A stretch of 64,000 nucleotides of DNA from Strobilurus pachycystidiatus (Eukaryota; Basidiomycota; Agaricomycetes; Agaricales; Physalacriaceae): the NCBI GenBank assembly GCA_019915135.1, contig JAHLMK010000005.1:1240001-1304000 (forward strand). The letters are read 5' to 3'. The position numbers and the translations under genes were made by a program. Positions within the stretch are counted from its first letter, which is position 1. Each line of letters begins with the position of its first letter. Below, in pieces: positions 20,605-32,101 of the stretch. Under the pieces are notes generated by a model that saw nothing but the letters and a program-made list of their open reading frames with translations, was not told the origin of the DNA and did no database searches.

Positions 20605-20900
20605 TCCAGCTATGAGCTTATTCCCTTGAAGGCCCGACAGAAGGAGGCTGGTGATGATGAGGTCATCGACGCGTACTTGTTGAACTCTCTCCTGATGACA
20701 CTGGTTGTGTTCGCAGTCTCGAGCACGGTCTCCCACCCACCGGTGGCTGGGACGTGGGTATCGCTTGGTCATTTCTTGACGGACTCTACCAGTACGCCTT
20801 TCCTCCCTCGCCGGTCAATTACCAAGCCTAACTCGCTCTTCCCAAACATCAAGAAGGTTATGTTGTTCCCGACGGCCATGAAGAAGCTGCCCTGCCAATG
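20605..20900 (+). pseudogene. Relic of lysyl-tRNA synthetase C-terminus
   Basis: Fragments in two frames line up with the class II LysRS C-terminal motif. KARQKEAGDDEVIDAY is followed in a second frame by SLEHGLPPTGGWDVGI (motif 3 region, normally GLPPTGGWG-GIDR), then in the first frame by LGHFLTDST. After what looks like an old intron NIKKVMLFPTAMKKL corresponds to the usual NIKEVLLFPAMKP. At least one frameshift separates the pieces and most of the enzyme is missing, so it is a dead fragment, probably left by a past duplication or rearrangement. Confidence 0.6.
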
Positions 20901-21261
20901 ATTGCGCCGGTTGCGACGTTTGAGAAGTTCTAGATGGGATGTTGGGTACACACTCACATATATTATCTACTCAGTGCCACGTCAGACTGATCATAGCGTT
21001 CCCCTCCTCTTGCATGAGGTGAACGGGGAAGCGTCTGCAGCCTGCCATCATGTGCCAGTGGGCCCGTGACCGTCGCTACTCGCATCGTCGGAACTTATGG
21101 AAGGCTTGCCAGTGAATGACCATTCCAAGTGTCATGAAGGCAGGTCTATAGAGCATGTGCTACGTCTGTCCTCTCCCACCGCTTCTGTTTGTCTTGTGAG
21201 GCCGAGTTCACTCTTCAAACAATCAAGTTCTCTTCCACAATCTACAGCTCCAGGAAACACC

Positions 21262-23236
21262 ATGACTCTCAGTATTAATACTGCCGCAATTTGCCTCGTT
21301 GTGCTCGGGTCTTTGGTTTACTTCATCTCCCGGCAACGACCCAGATCTCGCGTTTCCCTGCCCCCCGGTCCAAAACCGGATCCGCTGATTGGCCATCTAC
21401 GTGTAATACCAGCAACGAATCAGGCAGAAGTCTTTCATGAATGGGCTAAGACCTATGGTGAGTATGTCTAAGCTGTGTTTTTTCATCTACTCAGCTGGTG
21501 GTGCAGGCGATGTGATGTACTTCGAAGTTCTGGGACGCAAGATGGTCGTCTTGGACTCGGTCAAGGCGGCGAATGATCTGCTCGATAAGAGGAGTGCAAA
21601 TTATAGCTGCCGACCCAAGATGGCTGTCATCTGCCTGTGCGTCTCGCCGTTGTTGTCTGCATAGTTGAGTATTCAATTGGCAGCTCAAGAATGGGTTGGG
21701 AACGCGCCCTCTCGATGCTTCCTTACGGCGGGAAACACTTTGCCTTCCACCGCCGGATATTGCAGACTTACTTCGGCCGCCAGGAGAGCTTAGCGTTTCG
21801 ACCCACCGCATACGAAGAATCAATCGTGATGGTCAAGAAACTAATACATAATCCGCAAGACTATGATTCTATTCTTGAGCTGTATGTTTACTTCTCTTGC
21901 CTGTGCAAGTGCTGACACATAGATTACAGATATACGACACGCATCATCGTCAAACTCACGTACGGATATGGATTAGAAAGTGACGACGACCGATTTTCTG
22001 AACTGGCACGACTGATGTCAGACAAGATCCAGGGCGGTGGGTCTCTTGGAAGCACACCTGTGGATTTTCTCCCTTGGCGTAAGGTTCTTGTTAACATTGG
22101 CAAGAGGCTCCTTGACAGACACCTTGGGCAGTTGCAAAGTTTCCATCGTGGGTCCCTGGCGCATACTATGCAGATTACGCGCGTCGCGCACGGCCTGTTA
22201 TGCGTGAATACACAAACCATCCGTTTGAGGTTGCTATGAGAAAGATGGTCTGTGGGTTTTTGCTTCCTGGAAACTATACATTACTTTCTTGCCAGAGTGA
22301 GGGAACCGCTCTCCCATCGTTCCTGTCTACCTATGTGAACGATGCACCTTCTGAGGACAAAGGGGACCGGCAAGATTACATTGAAGATGTCAAGGTAGCT
22401 GCGGCCCAAGTTCATTTTGCGGGAGCTGAAACTGTGGGTGCTATTTTCTACGATATCCATCTATCTGACAATGATAGTCATGGGCAACGCTTCTTGTGTT
22501 TCTGATTGCTATGGTTCTCCACCCGGAATATCAAGTCAAGGCGCAAGTTGAGATTGATGCAGTGTGTGGGCAAGACAGACTACCAACGTTTGAAGACCAA
22601 GAATCGCTGCCCTATATCACCCATATCCTGCACGAGGTCTTACGGTAAGCTTGCAGTTTGTGCTGACCGCAAGTCCAAGATACAATCAAATCCATAGGTG
22701 GAACTCCGTCGTTCCTATGGGTGTTCCACATAGGTCCATGGAAGACGACACATATAATGGAATGTTCATCCCCAAGGGCTCCATGGTTATTGCCAACACC
22801 AAGGGAATGTCCCTGGATGAGAACATCTACGAGGATGCAAGGAGGTTCAATCCAGACCGGTTCATACCCAAGCCCGAAGGCAAGGGTGAGCCGCATCTAC
22901 CGGCCTTCGGGTACGGACGCAGGTCAGGATAATAACGTTGGGTGTACTTTTAGACTAAATTTCCCGTCAGAATATGTCCTGGACGCTTTCTGGCAGAGTC
23001 CAGTGTCTGGATAGCTATGGCAATGATCCTGGCGACATGCAGTATTGAGAAGGCGCGCGATGAAAATGGGAATGAAATCACGCCGGAGGTGAGCTTTGTT
23101 GCTGGGTCCGTCGTTGAGTAGGTTTTCCTTTCTTCATTGCGGAAGCGTTCTCTGAAATCTTGACAGCCATCTGAAGCCGTTCATTTACACCTTGGTACCT
23201 CGTAATGATAGAGCCCTAGTGCTATTGAATCAGTGA
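21262..23236 (+). CDS. Cytochrome P450 monooxygenase
   Basis: Multi-exon gene starting MTLSINTAAICLVVLGSLVY, a membrane anchor, followed by the Pro-rich hinge LPPGPKPDPLIGHL. Key motifs are present: I-helix FAGAET, ExxR as HILHEVLRW, PERF-type FNPDRF, and a heme loop FGYGRR-ICPGRFLAE that is split by an intron at about 22923-22970 with the heme Cys just after it. The last exon ends PFIYTLVPRNDRALVLLNQ. Length (about 500 residues) is normal. It resembles the large basidiomycete P450 groups annotated as O-methylsterigmatocystin oxidoreductase-like. Substrate cannot be told. It is convergent with a second P450 102 bases away. Confidence 0.85.
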
Positions 23237-23338
23237 GTCAAAAATCGTTCTGCCGCTGTTGTATTCGGTAGTGTACGGTTATCTTACCCTTACATTTGGT
23301 GATTGCGCAACAATTACGCGGCTCTCTCTCTCACACAA

Positions 23339-25458
23339 CTATTGTATAATGTCCGCTGTCGATTCTTCGACAACACTCGCGACGCCCTCGAAGCGCGGCG
23401 TGATTTTGCACTTGAACGGCAAGGGATGTCTATACCATCATCAGCTTAGACGTGCCACGACACGAACATGACCTGCGAAATAACGCCATCTGAGAACGCC
23501 CAAACATCCGGCCCACGCCCCTCATCGTCCGCCTTGTCAATCGTGAATGCCCAAAGAATGGAGACGACTCCAATGTATATGGAATTCATCGCCAAATACC
23601 GGCCAGGGCATATCCTTGTGTAAAAGTGAGGTCTGACTTGGAATTATAACGACAGAGGGACAGCCCACCTCCGGCCGAACCCAAACCCACCGAGAGTTGT
23701 CGGATGAGGTGCTGGATTCCTACCGAGAAACCTGTCGGGATTGAAGTCCTCTGGATCAGGATAGATGTCTGGGTCATGCAGTATTGCCCTGCAGGACGCT
23801 TCGATTAACGACTGAGTAGTATGGGGAAGAGGAAAGTGCCGCTACCATGCGTTCCCGAAAACAATTGAACCTTGAATCAAACGATGAGATCCCAGAACGC
23901 TGAGAGGAGGATGTGACAAGCGTACCAGCCGGAATGAGGTAGTTCTCGTAAATATCGCCCGCTACGCTCGCGTGGGCGATGGCTACAGACAATAAGCAAA
24001 CAAACTACAGAAGAGCGACATTTGGATACATACCCAACGGCGTCACAGGCCGCCACCGCAGGACTTCCGAAATAATGGCCTCGATGTACGGGAGGCGCGG
24101 CCGATCATCGAAATTGGGGAGTCTTTTCCTCCCCACTATCTTGTCCAGTTCGTCCTGAGCTTTTCGCTGAGCGTCAGGATAGTGGATCATTGCGAGGATG
24201 ACGTTCATCACAGTCGTTACCGTCTGTAAGCATCACAGTAAACATCATCGAAGCACATCAACAGAACGTAAAGAAGGAACTAACGGTGTCTGCACCTGCC
24301 GCAAAGGAAACTCCCGCACAATTCCTGATGACCTTCGTGAACGCGACTTCATCCAGATCGAGTCGGCGCATCTTTTCTAAACTGAAAGATACGAACGATG
24401 CAGGAGCAGTCCCATCATCCTGTCAAATATTGAGAGAACAGTCACAGCAAGATAGGAGAGTAGCGTACCACGGACTTCATCAACAAGTCAAATGGCTCAT
24501 CGCGAAGGGTGAGTGCGTTCTTGGCTGCCTCGGCTGCTTCGATCTGGAACGTCGCAAATGGGAACCAGGCTGCGTTTCGGGAGTTAGAGACAGGTTTTGG
24601 AAGAGAACGATATCCCCTACGTACATGGGATATGCTTCAAGATTGGAAGGTAATCGACGATGTAGCTGCCGGGAATCAAAGCATACACGAGCCCACGCAG
24701 TGCCCTGTCTGCCAATTCAACATAGGAGTCGTTCTTGGGGCTCGCCTTGTATCCGTATGTCGCTCGTAGAATTATCGATCCGGTGTGGCTGGAGTAGTTG
24801 AAAGGATCAGGCTCAGCTGAGACATCGACTGATTTGACCTACTGGCGAACATGGGCAGCGAAGTCTGCCGGCGATTCGAGAAGATGGCGCACAAGGAAAA
24901 CGGACGACTCAAGTTGCACTTCCTTGTGTCTATCGATCATGCTAGACTGGTAGTACTGATAGAACGTCTTGCGGTGTAATCTGCCGGCAGTGAGAATCGA
25001 GACAAGGGAAAAGGGAAAGAATTTGACCGTACCTCCACCCGTCAGCGTAACGCATATGGGCAAAATCCCAATGCCACTTCCTTAGATCGTTGGCCATGTG
25101 GAACGCTACATATCAATCAGCAGCGAGCACAGATGAGATCAGCGACGAACTTACGCGGCCGGTCTGCATAATTGGAAGACCTCTTCTCGAAAAGCTCATG
25201 AGCCACTTTGGCCGAATTAACTACGATAATCGGCTGTCCCAGGACCTCCATCGAAATCAAGTCACCATAGTTCGCTCTCCATTTCGTGTATGTCATCCAT
25301 GTCATATGGACAGGGCGATTGAAGAGGTTTCCAACGATGGGAAGACGCTTAGGCCCAGGCGGAAGCGGGAGGGAAATGGGCCGGGGTCGGAGCCGACGGC
25401 CATATACAAGGATAGTCAAGGTGACTGCGAAGAGGACAAGTAGCTGCATGAGATCCAT
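23339..25458 (-). CDS. Cytochrome P450 monooxygenase (second, convergent)
   Basis: Starts MDLMQLLVLFAVTLTILVYG (anchor) then LPLPPGPKRLPIVGNLFNRP. Splicing by eye gives AAHVRHHTGSIILRATYGY, KHIPSWFPFATFQIEAA, FAAGADT at the I-helix, EVLRWRPVTPLG (ExxR), FNPDRFLGRNP, and a heme loop FGFGRR-ICPGRYLAM across an intron. The best C-terminus, SDGVISHPLPFKCKITPRFE and on to the stop at 23339, needs a GC-AG intron. With a GT donor the frame does not join. All motifs are intact and length is about 510 residues. Together with the adjacent P450 it may be a local duplicate pair, though their sequences differ clearly. Confidence 0.82.
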
Positions 25459-26893
25459 GCCGAGAGCTGCTCGGGAGTGTGAGCTTTATACGCTGTATAT
25501 TTATCAGTATTGTCCACGGGAACCCATATAGCAATTTGGGCGCTTCTGTTTCCACCTAAGTGGCTACTCGGATGGGTGGAGAGAGCGAGCGGCACTGGCA
25601 TGAGTCTAAAAGTATGCCATATGCGTACAATAATACATTATGGGAGCTCACCTGGCCATTGGAGTCATGCCATTCTTGTCAAACGCGGCACAGTATTTGC
25701 CGCCACGCAAAGAGGCCCATACCGAAGAATAGAGCTGTAGGTCGCGCTCGGACGAGGTAGATTAAAACAAGGGGATGCGATAATACTTTCGAATCACGGG
25801 AGCGCTAGCCTAATCGTAATTCTACCCGGCAAGACAACCATCTAGCCAGGTCCCCGTTTGAGAGACAAGCGTATTGTTCCATTTCGCGGCGGGTAGGATC
25901 CCAATTATTTCGATTACCATGGTTCAAGTTGTGGTGAGAAAGATGCAAGCTACAGGGTCCGGAGTTTGGACCACCAGAAGCGGTTGTCGGGCCGCCGCGG
26001 AGAATGTCGCCCCTACTCAGACTTCAGTCTCACTTTGCACCGAAATAAGTATGCTACTACTGCCTCGCCATTGCACGCCGATCCATGTGCGAACAGCGAG
26101 ACACGTCCCAATTTGAATTTAGCTTTCTTCCTCGTCCCGAGCACCACGGCTGGGTATACGACAACAGCAATCACAACAACGTTGCAGCAGGCCAGCATCA
26201 TTGCTGCAGTGACTGTTCGACCTGTGGGATACGACGGCCATTGCTCGGGAATTCTGCGAAGTCAATCGATAATTGTCTGTGAATGCATCTCACATCAAAA
26301 TCATGAACCAGGATACGCCACAGTCATTTGTATCTTCCGAGTAGACGCCAAGAACTGCTAGCATCTGAGGTTCAGATCTGCAGAGTTGGCCTTCCCCCTC
26401 GATTGTCCCGAGCTTGTAATCCCTTCCGCGCGTTCAGATCGCCATTCTCATCAGTACCTTGCATGTTCTTCCTTCTTCCTCCACCCAATCTCACGCTCAG
26501 TCATCCTATCCGCCAGAGTGACCTACATTGTCACTGTTTTGGTATCCCTCACATCCTTTTTAAGATGTCCCTCGCCAAGTAGGAGGATTGGACTCAAGTT
26601 GTAGGTGCATGCAGTTAGTAGCCGAGATAAACACAAGCAAAGTGCTAGCGAGGCTAGTAAGTAACAGAAGCGCTATAGAAGTCGCCAGTTGGACATGCTA
26701 GTCATAATTAATCAATGAGCGTCTCGGTAGTCGGCACCGTCGCGTCCCATGAACTCAAGATGAGCAACGGGCAGTCTTCGGACGCGACCGGTGCCGAGCC
26801 GCGGCATCGTATATATTCAAACTCAGATGGGGGCGCACGACAGCCGTTGCTGAACGACCTCCCCACCGCCTCGTTCGTCTCTATCCGTATCAA
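25459..26893. other. Intergenic, no gene recognised
   Basis: About 1.4 kb between the P450 start and RPP1. Short open frames are present but none shows a domain or a consistent exon structure. The last ~200 bases should be the RPP1 promoter and 5' UTR. Confidence 0.5.
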
Positions 26894-27495
26894 ATGGTGA
26901 GCCCATTCTCTCCCGCTGCACGCCGTCCAGTCGCCCCGCCGAATCCGCGCTGTTCCATACCGATATCGCGCTGGATGCGCACAGATGACTCTGGATGGAC
27001 CGGCGCTGCAAAATTTCGTACCCGCTTCCGCTAACGCACGGAATTCTCTCCCTAGGCCTCCCCAGACCTCGCCGCCACCTACGCCGCCCTCATCCTCGCC
27101 GACGACGGCGCTGAGATCACTGTGCGTTCACACCAAACACTTTCGGGAAAGCTTGTGTATTGACATGGAGACCAGTCCGAGAAAATTGTTGCGATAACAG
27201 GCGCAGCTGGCGTTGAACTCGAGCCGATATGGGCGACTCTCCTCGCAAAAGCTCTTGAGGGCAAGAATGTGAAGGACCTGCTATCAAACGTTGGATCCGG
27301 TGGAGGAGCACCTGCTGCTGGCGGCGCTCCCGCTGCCGGTGGTGCCGCTGCTGCTGCTGAGGAGGCACCAAAAGAGGAGGCAAAGGAGGAGGAGAAGGAG
27401 GAGTCAGACGACGACATGGTACGCCACTGTTGCTTCATCTTGTTGGGTTGCTTGTCTGACAACATTGTCTACAGGGCTTCGGTCTGTTCGATTAG
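26894..27495 (+). CDS. RPP1: 60S acidic ribosomal protein P1
   Basis: Exons are 26894-26896 (the ATG alone), 27056-27121, 27176-27418 and 27475-27495. The mature sequence continues [20 protein letters not shown], then [19 protein letters not shown], a Gly/Ala-rich hinge, an acidic tract and the conserved stalk tail ESDDDMGFGLFD that recruits elongation factors. Length (about 110 residues) is normal for P1. It forms the lateral stalk of the large ribosomal subunit with P0 and P2. The 3-base coding exon followed by a ~159-bp intron is an unusual but well-supported start, because the only in-frame ATG reachable is at 26894 next to a GTGAGC donor. Confidence 0.9.
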
Positions 27496-27778
27496 TTTTC
27501 CTTCGCCTAGCCTTCATTTTTCGATGTATCAATGCCACCACCTTGAAAACCGAACAATGTGTGATGCAGTCCTTGTCAGGAGGCCGCAGTGCTATGTATT
27601 TTGGCGTGTCTATTAGCAAAGAAATGAATATGTCACATATGCCGCGACTGAGCACACTGACTCTTGAGAATACCAGCGAGATCTTGTTCAGTTTTTCGAG
27701 TCGCTCTAACTCTCGGAATGTTGATCCGTGCTTTACCTCGATCGCAAAAAAATCACAACTTGATCAGCTCTTGTCATC

Positions 27779-29314
27779 ATGGCACCGCGCGCACTCAAGA
27801 AAGCAAAGATTGCCTACACCAAGCCGACCGAAAAGGTGGCAGCCAAAGCCCCAACAACGACACCCTCTGCCAAATCCAAAGGAAAACAAAAGGCAGACCC
27901 ATCCGATTCGCCGTTACCGTCGACATTCAAAGTCGTTGCCGGCTCTTACGAAAAATTGCTGTACGGTCTCGAAGGAAGCGTCACCTTTGACGACGACAAG
28001 CTTGCATTCCACTTAAAACCGACCTTCATATTCCCCGCCCACGTCTCGTGCATAAAAGCCGTCGCAGCCTCTCCGCTCGGCGGAAAATGGCTCGCGACAG
28101 GGAGCGCGGACGAAATAATCAAAGTGTGGGACTTGCGGCGCAAAAAGGAGATTGGAGGCCTCATGCATCATGAAGGTGCGTTTGTCAACCAAATTATCGT
28201 TATCCTCGAGTTGACCAACGGTGCTTGTTAGGTTCCATTACGCATCTCAGCTTTCCCTCGCGGTCACACCTGCTCTCGGCGTCGGAGGATGGCACACTCT
28301 GTCTATTCCGGGCGCGCGACTGGGCTGTCTTACGCGCCTTGAAGGGACATAAAGGACGTGTAAACAGTGTCGCTGTGCATCCTTCCAGCAAAGTTGCACT
28401 CAGCGTCGGGAAGGATAGGACGCTGCGTATGTGGGATCTCATGCGCGGGCGTGGAGTCGCCAGCACAAAACTAGGAAAAGGTATCATATAGCCCGTCCAT
28501 CGTGGAATGTCTGTTGACACCGATTTCAGAGGGTGAGATTGTCAGATGGTCGGTCTCTGGGTCACTCCTTGTCGTGCAATCGGGTTCTACTTTGGATATC
28601 TACAACACCGTGAGTGCAAGCTTCATGTGCACGAGTTCAGGTCTATATAACTAATGGTGCCTTGCAGGAAATGACTCTCCTCCACACCATAACACATCCG
28701 GCACGTTTACACGACGTCAAGTTCTGCAAACGCGTGGACAGCGACGATGAGGTCCTCCTTGCTGGCGCCGAAGACAAAAAGGTGTCAATATACGACGTAT
28801 CCAACCTCTCCGAGTCGAATCCTCCCAAAATCATCGCCACCATGGTTGGCCACGAGAACAGGTATGTCGTCCCTCTCTCTTTCCCTTCGACCGAACAAGG
28901 ATCTAACTGTCGCTCAGAGTAAAAGCCGTACAAACGCTATCTATCGCCCTCCCATCGGCGTCCGGCAGGAAGTCAACGACGATTGTCGGCACGGTCTCGT
29001 CCGATGGCAAGATCCACGTCTACGACCTGGGGGATCTCAAGAATGATTCGAAGGATCAGGAGATTGAACCGGTGGCGGTGTATGATTCGAAGGGGACGAG
29101 GTTGACGTGTGTTACCCTGGCGGATGGGATGACGGCTGGGAGTGAGGGTGCGCTGATTGGAAAGAGGAAGAGGGATGGGGAGAAGGAAGAAGACGATGAG
29201 AGTGAGGATGAGGATGAGCATGGAGAGGAGGAGTGGAAAGGATTACAGGTAGAGGCGGAGGGTGAGGACGAGGACGAGGACAAGGTTGAAGATGATGACA
29301 GCGATTCAGAGTAA
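27779..29314 (+). CDS. MAK11: WD40 ribosome-biogenesis protein MAK11 (PAK1IP1 homologue)
   Basis: Starts MAPRALKKAKIAYTKPTEKV with a basic leader, then WD repeats: PAHVSCIKAVAASPLGGKWL, TGSADEIIKVWDLRRKKEIG, HEGSITHLSFPSRSHLLSAS, EDGTLCLFRARDW, GHKGRVNSVAVHPSSKVALS, and later GTVSSDGKIHVYDL. The C-terminus is acidic (KRDGEKEEDDESEDEDE). Introns are at about 28175-28230, 28480-28530, 28611-28669 and 28861-28918. Mak11 acts in the nucleolus in 60S subunit assembly. The order and spacing of repeats and the LRRKKEIGGLMHHEGSITHL block are characteristic, so the call is firm. It sits near RPP1, another large-subunit gene, though probably by chance. Confidence 0.88.
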
Positions 29315-29721
29315 GAACCACGATATCACAACTGAGCGTTCAAACCTCACGAGAGAGAAAAGTTAGATGATCCGCGAAGCAACTCATCTGTCGACTCGGA
29401 CTGCTTGTACCAAGGCTTGGAATCATATTGCGTCTAGGATATTGCTGACGATGAAGGATGTTTTTTTGAACGGGCTCTGAAAGCCAGAAGAACTGTATAT
29501 GTAGCTGTGCGAGCCGTTGCAATTCGAGGGAACCTCACGCCAGCAAGGCAAGACGGGGTTCGATTAGTATACTTAGTAAGAGTCAATTAGTAGTCATGTA
29601 CACGTCGTAGAGACTTGCCAGTCAACGCCCATCATGTCGTCGCAAAATACCTGTACCAAGTAAGCGTCTGTCGACGTCACACATAACACTTGCTGTGCGC
29701 TGATCATTTATTATAAGGTCA

Positions 29722-31341
29722 ATGCTCTCAACGGACATCACAGAAGAAGAACAATCAAGCGTACTACAGGACTTGGGTGATCTTCACACCGCACTCCTCC
29801 CTCTTGTCGACTCCCTACCTGACGAAATCCTGCTCGATATATTCGACCTCACTTTTAGACGGCCATTCAATGTCTACCACTCCTTCAAAAATGGACCGTG
29901 GCTGCTAGGGAAGATCTGTCGTCGCTGGCGCCACCTCGTGTGGTGTTCGCCATTGCTATGGACCTCATTCTCCATTCGTCGCCCATATGATCTTCCATCG
30001 CCACCTGTTGGTATAACCATCCTCTTGAGGGAGGTCTTTGCGCGGGCCAATCCCCTCCCGGTTGATTTCAGAATCGATCCTTTACCATGGTCGCTCGAAG
30101 ATGAATACGACCGTATGGTACTGGAGATTCTCCTGGATAATTTCCAGTATTGGCGAAAGGTCTCGCTGACAGGAACCGGCGCAAAAGGTTTCAAGAACCT
30201 GATCTCCTTCAGAGCGCCAGGCTCCTTCACATTCTTGTCGGAATTAGGTCTTTTCATCATCGACCGTGCCATGCCAGAAGGCATTGCCGACTCATACCGT
30301 CTCATCCCAGATATCCTCCCATACTTCCGCCGCGCTCCAAGCCTTCGTTCCCTGTTCATGATTGGCCTCCCCGATTCGGAGGCAGACATGGACCCTGCTC
30401 AAATCGACTTTCCTTGGAGCCAAATCACAGACCTCACTTACGAATCCTGCTTCGTTCCTTCCTTGTTTACCACCTTTCTGGACTACAAACTTCTGCTCGC
30501 TTGCCCAGATATTGAGGTCTTCTCGACAACGAGTATTCCTAACAATTTCCAACCAGAAGATTTCCCGGTCGTGACACTGCCACGGTTGCACGGTCTCTAC
30601 TTATTTGAATCAAATTCCCATCTCACTACAGTTCTTGAAGCACCTTTGAAGACGTTCTCATACAAGTGGGGAGCCGCCGGATTAGGCTGTCCATTTCCCA
30701 AATCTTTCCGTTCTGCGCATGCACTGTCCCTCATCATTACCAAAGTTGGAGTTGGCTTGCTATCTGACGTCTGCAGCTTTCTTCGCATATTCTCTTCACT
30801 CACAAAGTTGTACCTGAATGGCGCTTATCCCAATCTTCTTGAACATCTAATCACGACGCCTCAGAACACACTTCTCCCATCCTTGACTTTCTTGTCGGTG
30901 TCCTCGTTTCCAATTTTCCGGAACACCGCCACGAGGGTCATGACCAGCCTCGTCAGGACTCGATGGCATGTCGCCAATACTGCCATTTCCCAACTTTGCG
31001 AGGTCGAAATCGACATGAAAACTTCGCATCATACTCCCATTCCTGCGGAGAATGGCAGGCGCCGCCGGCTGGCCGTGCATCGAGAGCCATCCTACCCACC
31101 CGATATCCCTTTGCCCGCGGCCGCGTTGTCAATGGTCGAGGCGCTTACTGTCTTCAAGTCGGACGGTTTGAAAGTCTCTGTTGATCACTACTACGGTTCG
31201 TTCCCTCCCCAAGTTTTTGTATACTTCAGAGCTGATATGTGGTTGCAGAATCAGACACCGGCGAAGACGTGCATGTCAAATATCTCTAACCGCCTTCCAC
31301 GTCTTCTTGTTCATATACGACAGCTAAGCATGCCCTGCTAG
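29722..31341 (+). CDS. F-box / leucine-rich protein
   Basis: Single-exon 539-residue protein. A short leader is followed by a clear F-box, LPDEILLDIFDLTFRRPFN then ICRRWRHLVWCSPLLWTSF (about residues 35-80), which would bind Skp1 in an SCF ubiquitin ligase. The remaining ~450 residues have irregular leucine-rich repeats (LRSLFMIGLPDSEADMDP, LHGLYLFESNSHLTTVLEA) that would choose the substrate. This family is greatly expanded in mushroom genomes, so substrate and pathway cannot be inferred. Confidence 0.85.
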   Translation: MLSTDITEEEQSSVLQDLGDLHTALLPLVDSLPDEILLDIFDLTFRRPFNVYHSFKNGPWLLGKICRRWRHLVWCSPLLWTSFSIRRPYDLPSPPVGITILLREVFARANPLPVDFRIDPLPWSLEDEYDRMVLEILLDNFQYWRKVSLTGTGAKGFKNLISFRAPGSFTFLSELGLFIIDRAMPEGIADSYRLIPDILPYFRRAPSLRSLFMIGLPDSEADMDPAQIDFPWSQITDLTYESCFVPSLFTTFLDYKLLLACPDIEVFSTTSIPNNFQPEDFPVVTLPRLHGLYLFESNSHLTTVLEAPLKTFSYKWGAAGLGCPFPKSFRSAHALSLIITKVGVGLLSDVCSFLRIFSSLTKLYLNGAYPNLLEHLITTPQNTLLPSLTFLSVSSFPIFRNTATRVMTSLVRTRWHVANTAISQLCEVEIDMKTSHHTPIPAENGRRRRLAVHREPSYPPDIPLPAAALSMVEALTVFKSDGLKVSVDHYYGSFPPQVFVYFRADMWLQNQTPAKTCMSNISNRLPRLLVHIRQLSMPC

Positions 31342-32101
31342 CGTCACGTAGTCATCCGACCGGTAAGCCATTCACATAGTACCCTGTCATACTGTCTATC
31401 ATTGCTTATATACAGACGTGTAGTTTCTTGTCCCGCGGCCGTACACTTTTGAGATCGCCGTTCGCGATGCCTACAAATCTTGTCAGCTATGAAAATCTAC
31501 TTTTTGCGGCAGTATTTGCCACATGAACTACACAGTCCTGCCTCAGGAAATTACGCGTTGTAATGTAATCATGGAATCTTGAGCGCTTTGCCAGTATGTA
31601 AGTTGCCGCTAGATGCCCGTAATACTATGGCCACTGAGGATCCGGAAGACGTGTGCAGAATGGTCGTGCTGATAGGGCTGCAAGCAGCAAGATGATAAAC
31701 TTAGGAAGCGAGTGCGCCAACAGCATAAACACGCACGAAAGTATTGGCTGCTCGTATTGAGACTTGCTACAGACTTGCTACTTGTCGTGGCTAGGATGAA
31801 CGGCGCCCGCACCAACCTAAGTATATATTGACCACTTCTCCGGCACCACGTGCTTCGACGATTCAAGGCGGCATGATCATCGTTGGGCTGGGGATATCTC
31901 TCTTCGAGAGTTCTGACCGGTACCTCGCTGTCAAGCCAGAATAATATCAATACGAACTCATTAATCTAAAGACAACTGCTAACTCTGTACTCGCTGTCAG
32001 CTACATAGTGCTCACGAATGTGAGCCCCTAACTCTCCGGTCCGATGAAACCGAACTGTCTTTCGATCGTGTGTTGTTTCTTGAAGTTGAACTGCCACGAC
32101 C
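31342..32101. other. Intergenic, no gene recognised
   Basis: No coding frame with supporting features was seen. It separates the F-box gene from the RRM-like gene, both on the plus strand. Confidence 0.5.

Noticed and set aside
24286..24801. 171-residue plus-strand frame
   Set aside because: It is antisense to well-supported P450 exons and shows no domain.
21262..25458. Secondary-metabolite gene cluster
   Set aside because: Only two P450 genes; no synthase, transporter or regulator next to them.
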